This document shows positions 51,847 through 62,942 of a stretch of DNA of 64,000 nucleotides, piece after piece. The position numbers were made by a program, and so were the translations under genes. Origin of the DNA: Chromera velia (lineage: Eukaryota; Sar; Chromeraceae). The stretch covers positions 1-64,000 of the forward strand of contig JAHBMJ010004165.1 of the NCBI GenBank assembly GCA_018398765.1, given 5' to 3'. How positions within the stretch are numbered: the first letter of the stretch is position 1; the number at the start of each line of letters is the position of its first letter. The notes under the pieces were generated by a model. It had not been told where the DNA came from. It saw nothing but the letters and a program-made list of their open reading frames with translations, and did not search any database.

Positions 51847-53668
51847 CGCGTGCAAGTACTACGCTCTGAGTACTTCCAAATTCTTAGCTAGTACTACTTT
51901 AAAGGTTTTATAATATAGTATTTCTTATGCTATAGCACTTTCATCCAGGCTTTCAACTTAGCCATCATGCAACTTAGTAACAACTGAATTTCTAATGTTT
52001 TTCTTTGAAATAAATATGTTATATATACTATTCGTAGCTTAATAATATATAGTGATAAAGGTGTAGAGTAGACAAAATCCAACTATATGCTAAATTGTAA
52101 GCCATTAATAAGTACTGTTAGTATAGGCCCGTTACAAGGCTGATATAATTTTATTCATAATTTTAACATTTAAATTTGTTCGTTAAAAACATGATCAAAG
52201 ACTTGGAGTCTCTCTAATGCTAGTGTCTTTTTGTGTTTGTTTTTTCATCCGAGTCTATCATACTAGCTGTTACATCTACAATGCATGACTAATAGTAAAT
52301 TGAAGTTGTTTCTAAATATAAATATACGTTTTCAATTCAAAAATTGATTTCATTTTTTTGTTAGATTTAAAATATGAAAGTTATATATGCACTCCATTCA
52401 AAAAAGGAATTTGCAGTACAGACTTTACTAATATGCCAAAAGTGCACCATGTTCACCACCATCATGGCACCATGCTTTAATATCTAGATGCTCATCGATG
52501 ACTTGGATATTGATTATGCTTTCACGTTATTATATTCTGTTATGCTAGAGTCTGAAGCTGCATGGATTGTCCAACAAAATAAGATCCAGTAAAAAAATGT
52601 TGTTAAGAATGCTGCCCCTGTAGCTAGCTTCCTTTTGGTTGCTGCTTTCATGTGCATCATGGTTCACATTGGGCACGATGGTACGTCTGCTCTGAGAAAT
52701 CTTTCCTGCTTGCTCTTCTCCTGCCATGCCCTATTCATTCTGGAATCCTTTCTTCAAAGTTGGAGAGACAGTGGGACCCATGCAATAAATGATCACAGAC
52801 CGACTGCGCGACATGGACCAACTGCATGACAGACAGTCAGTCTCTCGCAGCTGCCTTCCTCCAATCGACCTCCGTTCAGGATGCACGAGCTGCCACCTGT
52901 CAACGGAGCAAGGTGCGACGGCACCGGACAGCATCACTGGCAGCGCCGCAGTGTCGACCCGTAACATAGTATGCGCCTTGATTTTTTCAAGCAAGAAAGT
53001 TGCACTCTCCTCCGCCTGTCGAATTCTTTGATGCGGTCTGATAGAGCAATGGGACGGTTGTGTGCATATCAAGTACAAAGGGTGGACACGAAAGGCGCAA
53101 CGGGCAGAGGGAGGAAGGAAAGGAGGGAACGGAGGCGAGTGAAAAAGAGTCCATGAGTGGAGTTGCGGACAGAGACAGTAGAAGAGAAGTTGAAACAAAC
53201 GAGCAGCACTTATGGAGGCTAGTTGGTCTCTTCTTTCCCCTTTTTTGAAAGTGTTTTTCCTTTTCATTCTACTGTTGCTGAATTTCGGAGTGTTGAAAGG
53301 AAGTTTGGGTACTTGTCTGGAAGTCCTTAGGGGAAGAGGCCCCTCTGCGTGTTTTGCCCTCTCTCAGGCAGACAGAGAGACAAAGAGAGAGGGAGAGATG
53401 TATCTTCTCCAAGTACCTGTCAGATCACTTTGATGCCTCTCCCCTTCCCCTCTCTTTTGTAACAAAAACATTGAGAAGAGAAGAAATGTGGGAGAACCAA
53501 GAAACACTGACTGACAGAAAAACTGAGGGACTGACAGTCAGGCCGACAGAAACGTCGAACGGTAGGCGAGCAAACAGACAGGCAAGTTAACAAAGAGGTC
53601 ACGGAGGCACAAACAAACCAATCATTCGCACACACAGAGAGAAGAGAAGGCATAAAATGTCAAACCGG
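51847..53668. other. gene-free interval
   Basis: 51850-52640 is strongly AT-rich with no coding signal and holds the 3' flank of the ciliary gene. 52640-53668 is of average composition, with only short chance frames. Confidence 0.5.
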
Positions 53669-54982
53669 TCAAGCAGGAAGTTGAGGGGGAGCCATTCCCA
53701 TTCCGTCCCTCTCAAGTGCCTCCGACATCCCATTCCCTCCCCCTTCCCCTCCTTCCACGAACTGGACCCTCGAAGAAGCCTTCTGGAGTTTTGGGCTCAT
53801 CGACGCCAGGGATGATCTCTTCCCTTCAGGCAATTGCAGTCCCTCTGCAGGTTTCTCCTCCCCCCCCCCAAGTTCACCCTGAAACCCATCGTCCACATCC
53901 GAACCAGGCAGACCCTCAGGGCCCCCGTCCATCACGGCTGCTGCTGCTGCTGTTGCAATTACTTGGGGTTGCAGGGCTTCGGTGTTGCCTGGTTGCTGTG
54001 AGATATGGGCTGCTAGTGCGAGGCAGAACCCCCCGCTGTCTGCGTACAGGACCAGAGAGGCTGAGGGGGAAGACGGGTCGGCGACGCGGGTCGCGAAGTC
54101 TTTGAGGATCTCTTCATCTGCCTTGGAGTTGGGCAGGGAGGCAGTCAGTGAAGTTGCCTTCTCTGTCAAGGTAGATACAGAGCCTTGGGAGTCCATATGG
54201 ATTCCCAAAAATGTTAGGCCGTCTTTGCCGAATTGTGCTTCAACTGAGACCGAGCTAAGACTCCCAGCTGCGTGGAGTATCTGGGGGTGAGGCATTGGGA
54301 AGCCCATTCCTTGGAACAGAAAAGCAGCCTTCTCTGGAGGGAGCTGGAGGGTCATGCGGCTCTCGGGATCGGATGGGAAGAGGGAAGAGCCGAACGACGT
54401 CACAACTGCGCCGTCTGCTTGGGCTTTTTCTTCGAATGCTTCGAAATCTTCGGAAGACGGGACTACAACCTCCACCGCCTTCCAAGACACGCACTCCTTC
54501 ACTGTAAGTCCAGCGTCAATGGACGGGTCTGTGCCTTTCCCCGCCTCTCCTAGACCTTTCAGTCGATACCATACGACAACCGTCGCCTTTTGTCCTTTTG
54601 CCTCTTCTTCTATGACTCTTTTCATCTGTTCGAAATCACCCACCTCGACTCCGTTGTCACTGAGGAATTTTGTGCAGAGACCGTCGACATGTTCGAAGGA
54701 ACACTCAACGCTGTGCTCAAAGAGCCCACCGTCAGCGCGAACTAGAATTGTGTCGGCGTTCTGGCTTTTTCCCTTCAAAGGCTCCAGAATGTCCGCGGTC
54801 CAAGCCTTCACGAAGTCCATCTGCTTTGGGTCGGCTTTCAGGGTGCTCTCAAGAAACGACGTGAGGGCAGATGGAGAGGAACCAGCGGTAAGCGTAGGGA
54901 GAGTCTTTAGGGGGGCAGCGGGATTCTCTTCCCGGGCAGCCTCGGCTGCAGACTCTTTGACCTTGCTGCAGCATTTACCCAT
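53669..54982 (-). CDS. intronless protein with MGKCC acylation start
   Basis: 437 residues, single exon, TGA stop. The family is not recognised. The N-terminus MGKCCSKVKESA fits N-myristoylation at Gly2 with palmitoylation at Cys4/Cys5, so the protein is probably tethered to a membrane. After an Ala/Ser-rich linker, residues of about 40-330 look globular with alternating beta-like and helical stretches: FVKAWTADILEPLKG, ATVVVWYRLKGLGEAG, MTLQLPPEKAAFLFQGMGFP and ASLVLYADSGGFCLALAAHI. ATVVVWYRLKG and ASLVLYADSGG look like repeated core strands, so a two-domain duplication is possible. The last 100 residues are Ala, Gly and Glu-rich and disordered. The ATG at 54982 is chosen because the acylation signal needs this exact start. 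It is divergent from the dehydrogenase-like gene at 55795. Confidence 0.65.
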   Translation of the reverse strand: MGKCCSKVKESAAEAAREENPAAPLKTLPTLTAGSSPSALTSFLESTLKADPKQMDFVKAWTADILEPLKGKSQNADTILVRADGGLFEHSVECSFEHVDGLCTKFLSDNGVEVGDFEQMKRVIEEEAKGQKATVVVWYRLKGLGEAGKGTDPSIDAGLTVKECVSWKAVEVVVPSSEDFEAFEEKAQADGAVVTSFGSSLFPSDPESRMTLQLPPEKAAFLFQGMGFPMPHPQILHAAGSLSSVSVEAQFGKDGLTFLGIHMDSQGSVSTLTEKATSLTASLPNSKADEEILKDFATRVADPSSPSASLVLYADSGGFCLALAAHISQQPGNTEALQPQVIATAAAAAVMDGGPEGLPGSDVDDGFQGELGGGEEKPAEGLQLPEGKRSSLASMSPKLQKASSRVQFVEGGEGGGNGMSEALERDGMGMAPPQLPA

Positions 54983-55794
54983 CGTTGTTTGAGCCTAAAC
55001 ACCTCTCTCTCTCTGTTTTGGTTGTTTTCGGAATTCCCTGGCGGTGTAAGCGGATGTTTAATCGTGGGGGTTTCAGCTGGCGGCGGATTGTGGTCAGATG
55101 CGGGGCATGCGGGCTATGCGTCGGACCGCTGAGTCAGACGACGTCTGAAGTAGGTCAGTTGGACAAGGCTTGTCAGAAAAAGCTTTACAGTGTTTTACCT
55201 TTCCTGTACGTAGGCCCGATCAAAGATGGAAAAACTGTAGTTCTGTCTCTCAGATACCACCCATGCTGTCTTACACTTCGGACAGTCGTCGGATCCCTTC
55301 TGACGATCAGTTTCAGCCACTAATCTGTATACATACAGATCGTCGATCGATCGGAAGGAAGATCGATCATGAAGTCTGCATGCATGCATGCTTTTCTGTA
55401 CGTACTGCATGTATATATACGTTTTTTTTTTTTTAATTTTCAATTCCATGCACGATCTCGAGCGTATCGGTCAAATCCTTTCGGCGCATTTTGACGCACG
55501 CACAAACTCCGTGCGAGCGCAGATGGGTCGATAGGCCATAAGTTTCCGGGGCCACTCGAGCGCGGCCACAAAAGTGCCGTCTCCGACTCTTTTAAGGAAG
55601 GACTTCTTTCTTGTCTCCGATCAACGACTTCTCGATCCCGTCTCATTCTTCAGTGACCGAACGTTTGTCCCCAGTGCCAGTCGTACCTCTGATAAGTCTA
55701 AGATTTCTCACAAGAATCTATCTGACACGAGGTCTGTGAGTCTACACAGCTACAATTTGCCTGCTTTTCCGAGACAGACTGAAATTTTGAAAAA
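54983..55794. promoter_or_regulatory. divergent intergenic region with TGCATGCA run
   Basis: The 812 bp between two divergent starts should contain both promoters. A palindromic run CTGCATGCATGCATGC lies at 55377-55392, preceded by GATCGATCGG and AGATCGATCATG words. TGCATGCA is an AP2-type site in Apicomplexa. Use here is inferred. Confidence 0.35.
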
Positions 55795-57448
55795 ATGACG
55801 AAGAGAAAGGAACTCACTGAGGCCATTCCCCTTGCTGACTTGAAAAGTCTCTGCACCAAGGCCGTCAAGAGAATCGGCTACGATGATGCCGACACAGAGA
55901 TTCTGACAGACTGCATGCTGGCTGCCCAGATCAGGGGGAACAACCAGGGAATCATCAAAATCCCCACCGGAGGCCTCACTCCGGACCCCAAGGCGGTTGC
56001 CCCCAAGATTGTGCACGAGTCCAAGCTGTCTGCTCGAATGGATGGGTGAGTGATCTCAAACTCCTTGTCGCATTCTCTCATTCAAACAGATAACGGCGTA
56101 ACAGGCACATGCACAGAGAGGAATCAACAGAGACGGGGAGGGGGACGAGACGCCGCAAATGCTCCCTTCGTGTCCTTGCGCGCATGCCTGCGCCTTGGTT
56201 TGCTTGCCTCTATGACTCTCGGCCTATCTTGCCTTTCTTTCGAATCTGTGTCTGCCCGTCCTAAGAAAAGGATAGAATTCGGCCGGCCCGCTCTATGTCT
56301 CTCCGTCGAGTCCCCCCCAGCCATCACTCTCTCTACCTCTCTCGCCTCGTTCTGTCTTCTCGTCTTCTTGTGTGTGTAAGAGTGTGAGGGTGATTTTGCG
56401 TGTGTCAGTGAGTGAGTACCCAGTCTTTCGCTCTCGATTTTCTGTCCTGAAACTCTGCGCTTGACTGTCTTCGCCGCTTTTCTTTCTTCTGCAAGCTGTG
56501 TAAAACGTTCAATTGGCCATTTAACATAAACGACGGGAAAAACAGTGATGAAGGTAATAAAGGCACGAGTAATGATTCTTTTCCGTGCTGCTGTGTTCCT
56601 GCTTGAGTGAATGCAGAGGTCAGACTGCCGGTATGGTCGTTGTCGGAAAGGCAGTGGACCTCGCCGTCTCCAAGGCGAAGGATCATGGGATCGGGATGGT
56701 CGGCACCTTCAACACCTCCACCAGCTCCGGGTATCTTGGATACTACGCCAAGCGCGCAGCCGACAAGGGGCTGGTCACGATCATCTTTGCCAACTCTCCC
56801 GAATTCGTGTGCCCTGAGGGAGCGGTGCAGGCAATCTTCGGGACTAACCCTCTGGCGTTCGGTATCCCCAGAGGGGACGGCCAGCCCCCCCTGATCCTGG
56901 ACATGGCCACTGCCGCCATTGCGCTGTTCGGGGTCCTGCAGGCCAAAACTGCGGGGCAGGAATTGCCTGAGGGAGTGGCGTTTGACCCTCAGGGCAACGA
57001 GACAAAGGATCCGGCTGGGGCCCTTGCAGGGGCAATTCGCACTTTTGGGGGGTACAAGGGGAGCCACTTGGCTCTGATGGTTGAGCTGCTTGCGGGCCCT
57101 CTGTGCGGCGCCGCCACAGAGAACAAGAAGGCAGCCAAGTCGTGGGGTCACCTGATCCTCTGCATTGACCCCGAGACCCTTGTCCCTGCGGATGAATTCA
57201 AGAAGAGTGTGCAGATTGTGCTGGATCGTGTGAAGAACGCAAAGAGAAAGGAGGGTGCACCAGAGCTGTTCCTGCCTGGTGAGAGGGGGGACGCCACTGC
57301 TGCAGAGAATGAGAAGAGGGGTTTCATTGAGGTGGAGGCCAACCTCCTCCGTGACTTGAAGAAAGTAGCAGGGGAGGAGGAGAAGGAAAAGGAGGAAGAG
57401 AAGCTGAACGGACACACAAACGGAACGTCCGAGCAGAACGGACACTGA
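55795..57448 (+). CDS. Ldh2-family malate/L-lactate dehydrogenase-like protein
   Basis: Two exons, 55795-56045 and 56617-57448 (TGA). The donor GTGAGT and acceptor ATGCAG join in phase 2, giving 360 residues, normal for the family. Ldh2 enzymes are NAD(P)H-dependent 2-oxoacid reductases with their own fold, unrelated to classical LDH/MDH. The family signature is clear: ADLKSLCTKAVKRIGYDDAD, DHGIGMVG, LGYYAKRAADKGL, GTNPLAFGIPRGDG, ILDMATAAIA and FGGYKGSHLALMVELLAG. Two usual His positions differ: the SHG motif near residue 50 reads RGNNQG, and the NSNHFG motif reads NTSTSSG. Either this is a divergent subfamily with another substrate or the protein is not a canonical reductase. The C-terminal 25 residues are Glu/Lys-rich. 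The initiation ATG follows a frame break and gives the typical family N-terminus. Confidence 0.88.
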
Positions 57449-58916
57449 AAGGGAAGGGAAGGGCAGACCGATTGATCGAGTGGGTGCAGCAGGTTGAATT
57501 CACAATGACCTGCTTCAACAGAAACGAAAGAGAAGAAGAAAGGGGCGAAGCACGTAGGTTGATTGAATGAGGGGCAACGGACATGCAAATTGCGTAATAA
57601 AGGAGGGAAAGAAAGAAAGAGAATGAGACTGGTCGTAAGAAAATCATCGGATCAAACAGTTTTGCGAACGAAGTCAATATCATATACGTTTTTTCTTGTG
57701 TTCTGGTTTCGTTTTCTCTGTCTGTCTGTCATCTCTTTCTCTTTTTCCGTTTTGATTTTTCATTTTCCGATCGCGATTCCATCCAGCAGTCATTTCAGAG
57801 AGTCCTGGAGACTGATAAGCAAAGAGAGACGAGAGGTATGAACGAGTGACGCAACACGTAGAAAGAAATGCCTTTTAGACGAAAGAAACAGGCTGCTTTG
57901 ATGGAAGTCCGTCCCCTTCTTTCGCAACTCGGTTGAGAAGACATCCAGCCCTGCATGCGTATACACAGAGAGGGAGGAGAGATGGAGAACGGGAGGGTGG
58001 GACAGAGTGACCGGCGAGCAGTGAGAGCGAGAGCACCCCATCAGTAATGCCGTCAGGCAAAACAGCAGGAAAGAGTTCACATGAAGTCTTTAGTAGGTTT
58101 TTGTCTTCATTTTTGTGGAAGATCGAGCTTACGTCGCTGATCAATCAGAACTAAACTCAAGAGGCCCTTTTCAGCCAGATCGATGCGAAAGAAAAAGGCT
58201 GGGCAAAGCCCGCATACATTCAAACGTCGAGACAAAAGAGCTAGCAAAAGAGAAGGGTATAAGTTACTGTTAGTTACTGTATAACGATCGAACGTATAAA
58301 GGTATTGTTTCGTTTTGAAGAGTTCTTTAAAGGTCAGATCTATATTCATTACTGATATTACTGCTATATGCAGACAAAAAACTAGACAAAAAGATAGGTT
58401 CAGATACATCATTGCCAGACTAGATATCAGAGGTAAACGGACAGCTAGACGGATAGCTGAAGAGTTAAAATCTCTAGTAAAATCTTTAGAAAGATACCCA
58501 GAAATGCGGCTCGGCCGGGCTGGGACTAGTGCTGTTACTGTGTTGACACTGCATGCTGAGATAAATCGAGACTAGAATGCAAATTACTGTTATATAAAAG
58601 ATTACTTCATTTAGTAAGATGTATGGCCCGGGATTGGTCACATCATTGGTATAGATCTATGAAGTACCTTACTACCCTGTAAGTGACTAGGATTTTATGA
58701 GATTTTCTAAGGATTTTAAACGGGGATTTTACAGGATCACATGGGATTTTCGCTAGGATTTTAGTATAATTTTACAAAATGTTATAGAATTTTACAAAAT
58801 TTCAAATCAGTCACTGAGTGTTACATATATGCAGTAAAGGTCTAGGTAACTTGAAAGATATACACTGCTATGCATACAGTAATTAAAGGCGAGAGGTGCA
58901 TGTTCGAGACGATGAT
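57449..58916. other. gene-free interval
   Basis: Holds the 3' flanks of two convergent genes. 58230-58900 is AT-rich, with repeated GGATTTTA/TTTTACAA words. No exon is supported. Confidence 0.5.
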
Positions 58917-59625
58917 CTACTGTTGTTCCTGACGAGTTTCCTGCTGCTCTTGCGATTCAGCAGAAGGAGATGCCACTGGGTTCAGTTTCTTTTTCTTCTT
59001 CAGTCCCGTAATTCGAATCCCTTCTGACATTTTCTTGAAGCAAAATGCTTTGTACAGCGTCACTACCTCCCTCTGACTTTTGTTCTCTTCCCTGAGTATC
59101 CGCTTCACTGCCTGACCCCGCACGTCCGGATTGCCCCTGTGGTCCTGCCTCACCCACTCGCCCTCACTTTTCTCCCTTAATTCTCCGTATAAAAGAGACG
59201 AAAAACTCCTCGCGTCCTGAAGCCTCAGGACCCCGTCTTCCCGTGTCTCGGCCGAGAGCTGCTTGCACAAGTTCACCTGCATGCGCTAATCAAAAAAACG
59301 GACCCGTTCAGGAACCATGCACAGGATCCATGCACGAAGATTAATTCCGATGCCGAGTGAATTTGTGACCTCACGAACAGGCCGCCGACTGAGGTCAAAA
59401 GATCACTTTGTATGATGCAGGATGAACATATTCTGCATGGAAGAACAAACAACTGCAAAAACGTCCAACCAAAAAGAAGTGCAGAAATACAGCAACAATC
59501 GGTGTGGGGGTCCACTTCAGTTGCAGAAAACCTTTCTTTTTCCGCTTCTCTTTTCTCTCGGTTCTCCCTTGGACCTCAGGGTAAACCAAAAGAAGGCAAA
59601 CAGTCATTTCGTATACAAAATGGCA

Positions 59626-59713
<88 letters not shown>

Positions 59714-62139
59714 CAGACACACACGCACACACACACACACACACACACANNNNNNNNNNNNNNNNNNNNNNAGAGAGAGAGAGAGAGAGAGACAGACACA
59801 CACGCACGCACAGACACAGAGAGAGAGAGAGAGAGAGACAGACACAGACACACACGCACGCACGCAAAAGGAATTGAGCATGCATGCATACAGAAATCAC
59901 GCATCCATGCATGCACGCGCAGACAACCACACTCATGCAAGCATGCACGCATAACCACCTCAGAATGAGGAGACCAGGCAACAAAAAGAGTGCGAGAGGA
60001 CTCGACAGCTTCTCGGGACAGACAGACCCGCACCCACACATACACAAGAATGAAGGTTTGCTCTCAACGCGCCCGTCCACAGCCTGACTGAGTAAGTAAA
60101 TCCCTATCTGAGGGACCGACCAGAGCTTCCGAGGGCACAACAAACTCCTGGACCGTCTCGATGGCCCCGTCGAGCCAGAAAGAGTAGGCGAGACCAAACC
60201 GTTCTGCCAATACTTTCTTCATCTTCATGCCCTCTGGAAAACGCTGCATCCCCCCATCTCTCTCTGAAGAGTCTCGACAAACAGCCATCGCAGTAGAGGC
60301 AGCAGCAGCAGAAGAAAGACTTCTATCCTGATTTTCTGTCCGTTCCCCTGTTTGACTTTCCCCTTCCGAGACCATCGAATCCCCCGACACTCCCCCACCT
60401 CCACCCGTCTGCTGTGTCGTCCCCGCAGGCGCAGGGAATCGATGCATTGCCTCCACAGTCTGCTCGTCAAAGCTGATAGAGTACCGTTGATTTCCAAATC
60501 TCCACAAGACCTCCCCCGTGTCTGCGTCTGCCTCTCTTCTACCCGACTCCTCCATTCTCCTTCCTATCTCCTCACAGTCGACAGTCGTGAAGAGGAATGT
60601 GCCTCCCACAGTGAGGAGTTTCGACAGGCGATGCAAGAAGCGGACGGTCTCCTCACGTGTGTCTAAAAAATAATGGATGGCCAATTGCATGGACACAAAA
60701 TCGAACGGTCCCCTCCTCCTCAACATCTCCCATGTCTCCTCCTTCTTCAGATCTCCCACCATGAACTCAGGTATGAAGTCGATTCTACGTTGTTCAACGT
60801 TTCTCCTTGCACGTTCTCGCCCCTCCTCAATCTGAACGGGAGAGTGATCTACACACAACCAAGACCGCACTGTCCCCGCGGGGTACTTCAGCATGTCCTG
60901 CCCCCTCCCACCGGCAAGTTCAAGAACGGAGATCAATCGCCCTCTGTCTCTCACTGCCGCCTGGCTCCACTGGGAAATCCAAAACCCCTTGATGAGGTTG
61001 TTGGTCAGCCTCGCGTCTCCTGTCTTTTCGTCTTCCCGGGCTTTCACCTTCTGGCTTTTCTGATGGTCGTAGTGATCTCTGTTGCTCTGCTGCACCACAG
61101 ACGAACCACCTCCAGAGGCAAAGAAAACGGAGGGCTGCTCGAGCTGAGAAGACGAAGAAGAAGAAGAGAGGACCGTCAAAATCCTCGAGACGGCAAGTGA
61201 GAGACCAAGGAATGTCTCAGACAACGCAACCATTCCTCTCCTGTCCCTCGCTCTTGCAAGGGAGGAAAGGAGAGCACTCGCAGGAACGACTCGTACAGTG
61301 CAGACAGAAGAGGCAGTTGCCCCCTCTGCCTCCGTCTCTATCTGACGGACAGTGTGCATGTGGATCTCCCAACTCTGCAAAATCGTCTCACCTTCCTCCT
61401 GCTCATTCGCACCAACACCCCCTCCCCCCCCTCCCTCACAAAGATTCTTCTCCACCATCTGCAGGCGTCGAACTGTCCGTGTCACCCTCCCCCCTCCCGC
61501 TGCATTGCCCTCTGAGGACGCACCGGGTCCTCTTGGAGACGAACCAGCCCCTTCTGTCTGGGCAGGAAGAGGCACTTGTACATTCTCTGCGGCCAGAAAG
61601 CGCAGATGGAGATCGGCATCGGGTCGCACCACCCAGGTGCTCTCTTTGACGTCCAGACGCCAGGCGGAGCGTTTGCCCTTTTTCGGACGCCGCACGGTCA
61701 CCCTGCTGTCTCCTGGGAGGGGTTCCTCCTCCCACGAGTCCTCCAAGAGGGAGACTGACCAAAAAGAGGAACCGGAAGACGGAGGCGGAGAAGGACCCAC
61801 TCCCTCTTTCCCAAAAGAAAAAAGAGGATCGGGCGACCCTTTCAATTCGCATTCACGGGCCACTTCAAGGAGGCGCGTGAGGCCTTCCTCACTTACTTCA
61901 TCTCTGGACTCCACCCCCTGCAATTCCCTCTCACTAATCAAGCCAGCAGTGCACCCAGGAAAGCGAACGGGCACCCTGTCCCTGCTGTCCCTTGCTTCTA
62001 GACACCCCATTGTGCTGTAAAGACGGACCGACGCGTCTGCCGTCTCCAGCCGTCTCTGAAAAAAAGATGCAAGCACTGCAGGGGGAGTCGTGTCACGGTG
62101 TCCCCTCACAAAGTCCAGCCACACTTCTCCTCTACGCAT
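58917..62139 (-). CDS. mRNA cap guanine-N7 methyltransferase with degenerate triphosphatase-like N-terminal domain
   Basis: Two exons, 62139-60121 and 59276-58917 (TAG). Donor GTCGGT and acceptor CATGCAG join in phase 0, giving 792 residues. The methyltransferase methylates N7 of the mRNA cap with SAM in the nucleus. Its domain spans about residues 355-750: LTNNLIKGFWIS (382), SAM motif LELAGGRGQDMLKY (400), MQLAIHYFLDT (484), FGNQRYSISF (550) and FGLAYSFWLDGAIETVQEFV (650). The second exon supplies the end, VVTLYKAFCFKKM, matching the family's terminal strand. Residues of about 30-310 resemble the Cet1-like RNA triphosphatase tunnel in order: VRLYSTMG, RVPVRFPG, DLHLRFLAAENVQVPLP, RRLQMVEKN, SWEIHMHTVRQ. 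The metal-binding Glu pairs of that fold are not visible, so this half looks catalytically dead. The methyltransferase call is firm; the triphosphatase relation is pattern reading. Confidence 0.88.
59625..59870 (+). repeat. (AC)n(AG)n microsatellite with a 22-base gap
   Basis: AC and AG repeats around undetermined bases at 59750-59771, inside the 844-bp intron of the capping methyltransferase. The true length is unknown. Confidence 0.95.
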
Positions 62140-62942
62140 ACTTTCGGGCAGGGAAGGTAATCAATTGGACAACTGGAAAACAGTACGTCTGTCAGTCGGT
62201 CAGCGTCCCTTTTTCAGAATGACAATTAATGTGTCGCACGTCTCTTTGTGCAACTCTAAAGCGAATGACCCCTGCGAATTCTATGACGCAACTATGCACT
62301 CTTCCACAGCGCACACACGAGGCAGAGGACCGAACGAGCGAAATGATCGACCTCAGCTTGATCGGGATCTCAAATTTGATGCCGTCATAAACTCTGCCGC
62401 TAGTCGATCGGACTCGATCCAGTAAATGGCCCCGCGGAGGGCGGAGCGAGGCTTCAAACATGTTCGCACGGAGCTCTCCGCCCGGGGGGCACTTAATCCC
62501 TCGGTCGCCTTCACGCGAGACGGAGCGCGCGAAGATGCATCGATCATGCAGAGACATCAGCAGCATCCAGCAGCTTAGTAGCTAGAAATATTCAGACTTT
62601 TCGGAACTGATTGAGTTGTTCCACAGGTGTTGCTCCAACAGTGGATCCAGTATGATTCAGTTCCCCTTTCTGCAAGCATGTTCGTTTGGGATGTCTTCTG
62701 TTTTAATTGGACCACCTTTTCTAGATATTTCTGCCATAGCAACACGGCTGTAATTTTTGGATGGAGACGCAGGCAACTCCACGTACGGTCCGAAGGAGCT
62801 CTTGTGCGCGTAACAATGAGGAACGAAGACAGAAACTGCCTGTCCTCGGGATCTGTAGCGCTGCAAAAAACCCTGAAAGGCTCTGCGACTTTCGGTCAGT
62901 TCATGGATGTATCTCCTTTGTTCACTGGACCACACTGGCTTC
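62140..62942. other. divergent intergenic region
   Basis: Between the capping methyltransferase and the plus-strand frame that leaves the window. Should hold both promoters. No repeat or conserved element stands out. Confidence 0.4.

Noticed and set aside
56405-57445. 346-codon minus-strand frame
   Set aside because: Antisense shadow of the Ldh2-family exon.
58917-59282. Stand-alone 121-residue gene
   Set aside because: It starts at a CATGCAG acceptor and supplies the missing C-terminus of the capping methyltransferase in phase.
60064-60120. Stop at 60064 as the end of the capping methyltransferase
   Set aside because: The last 18 codons do not fit the family, while the GTCGGT donor just before them leads to the expected C-terminal exon.
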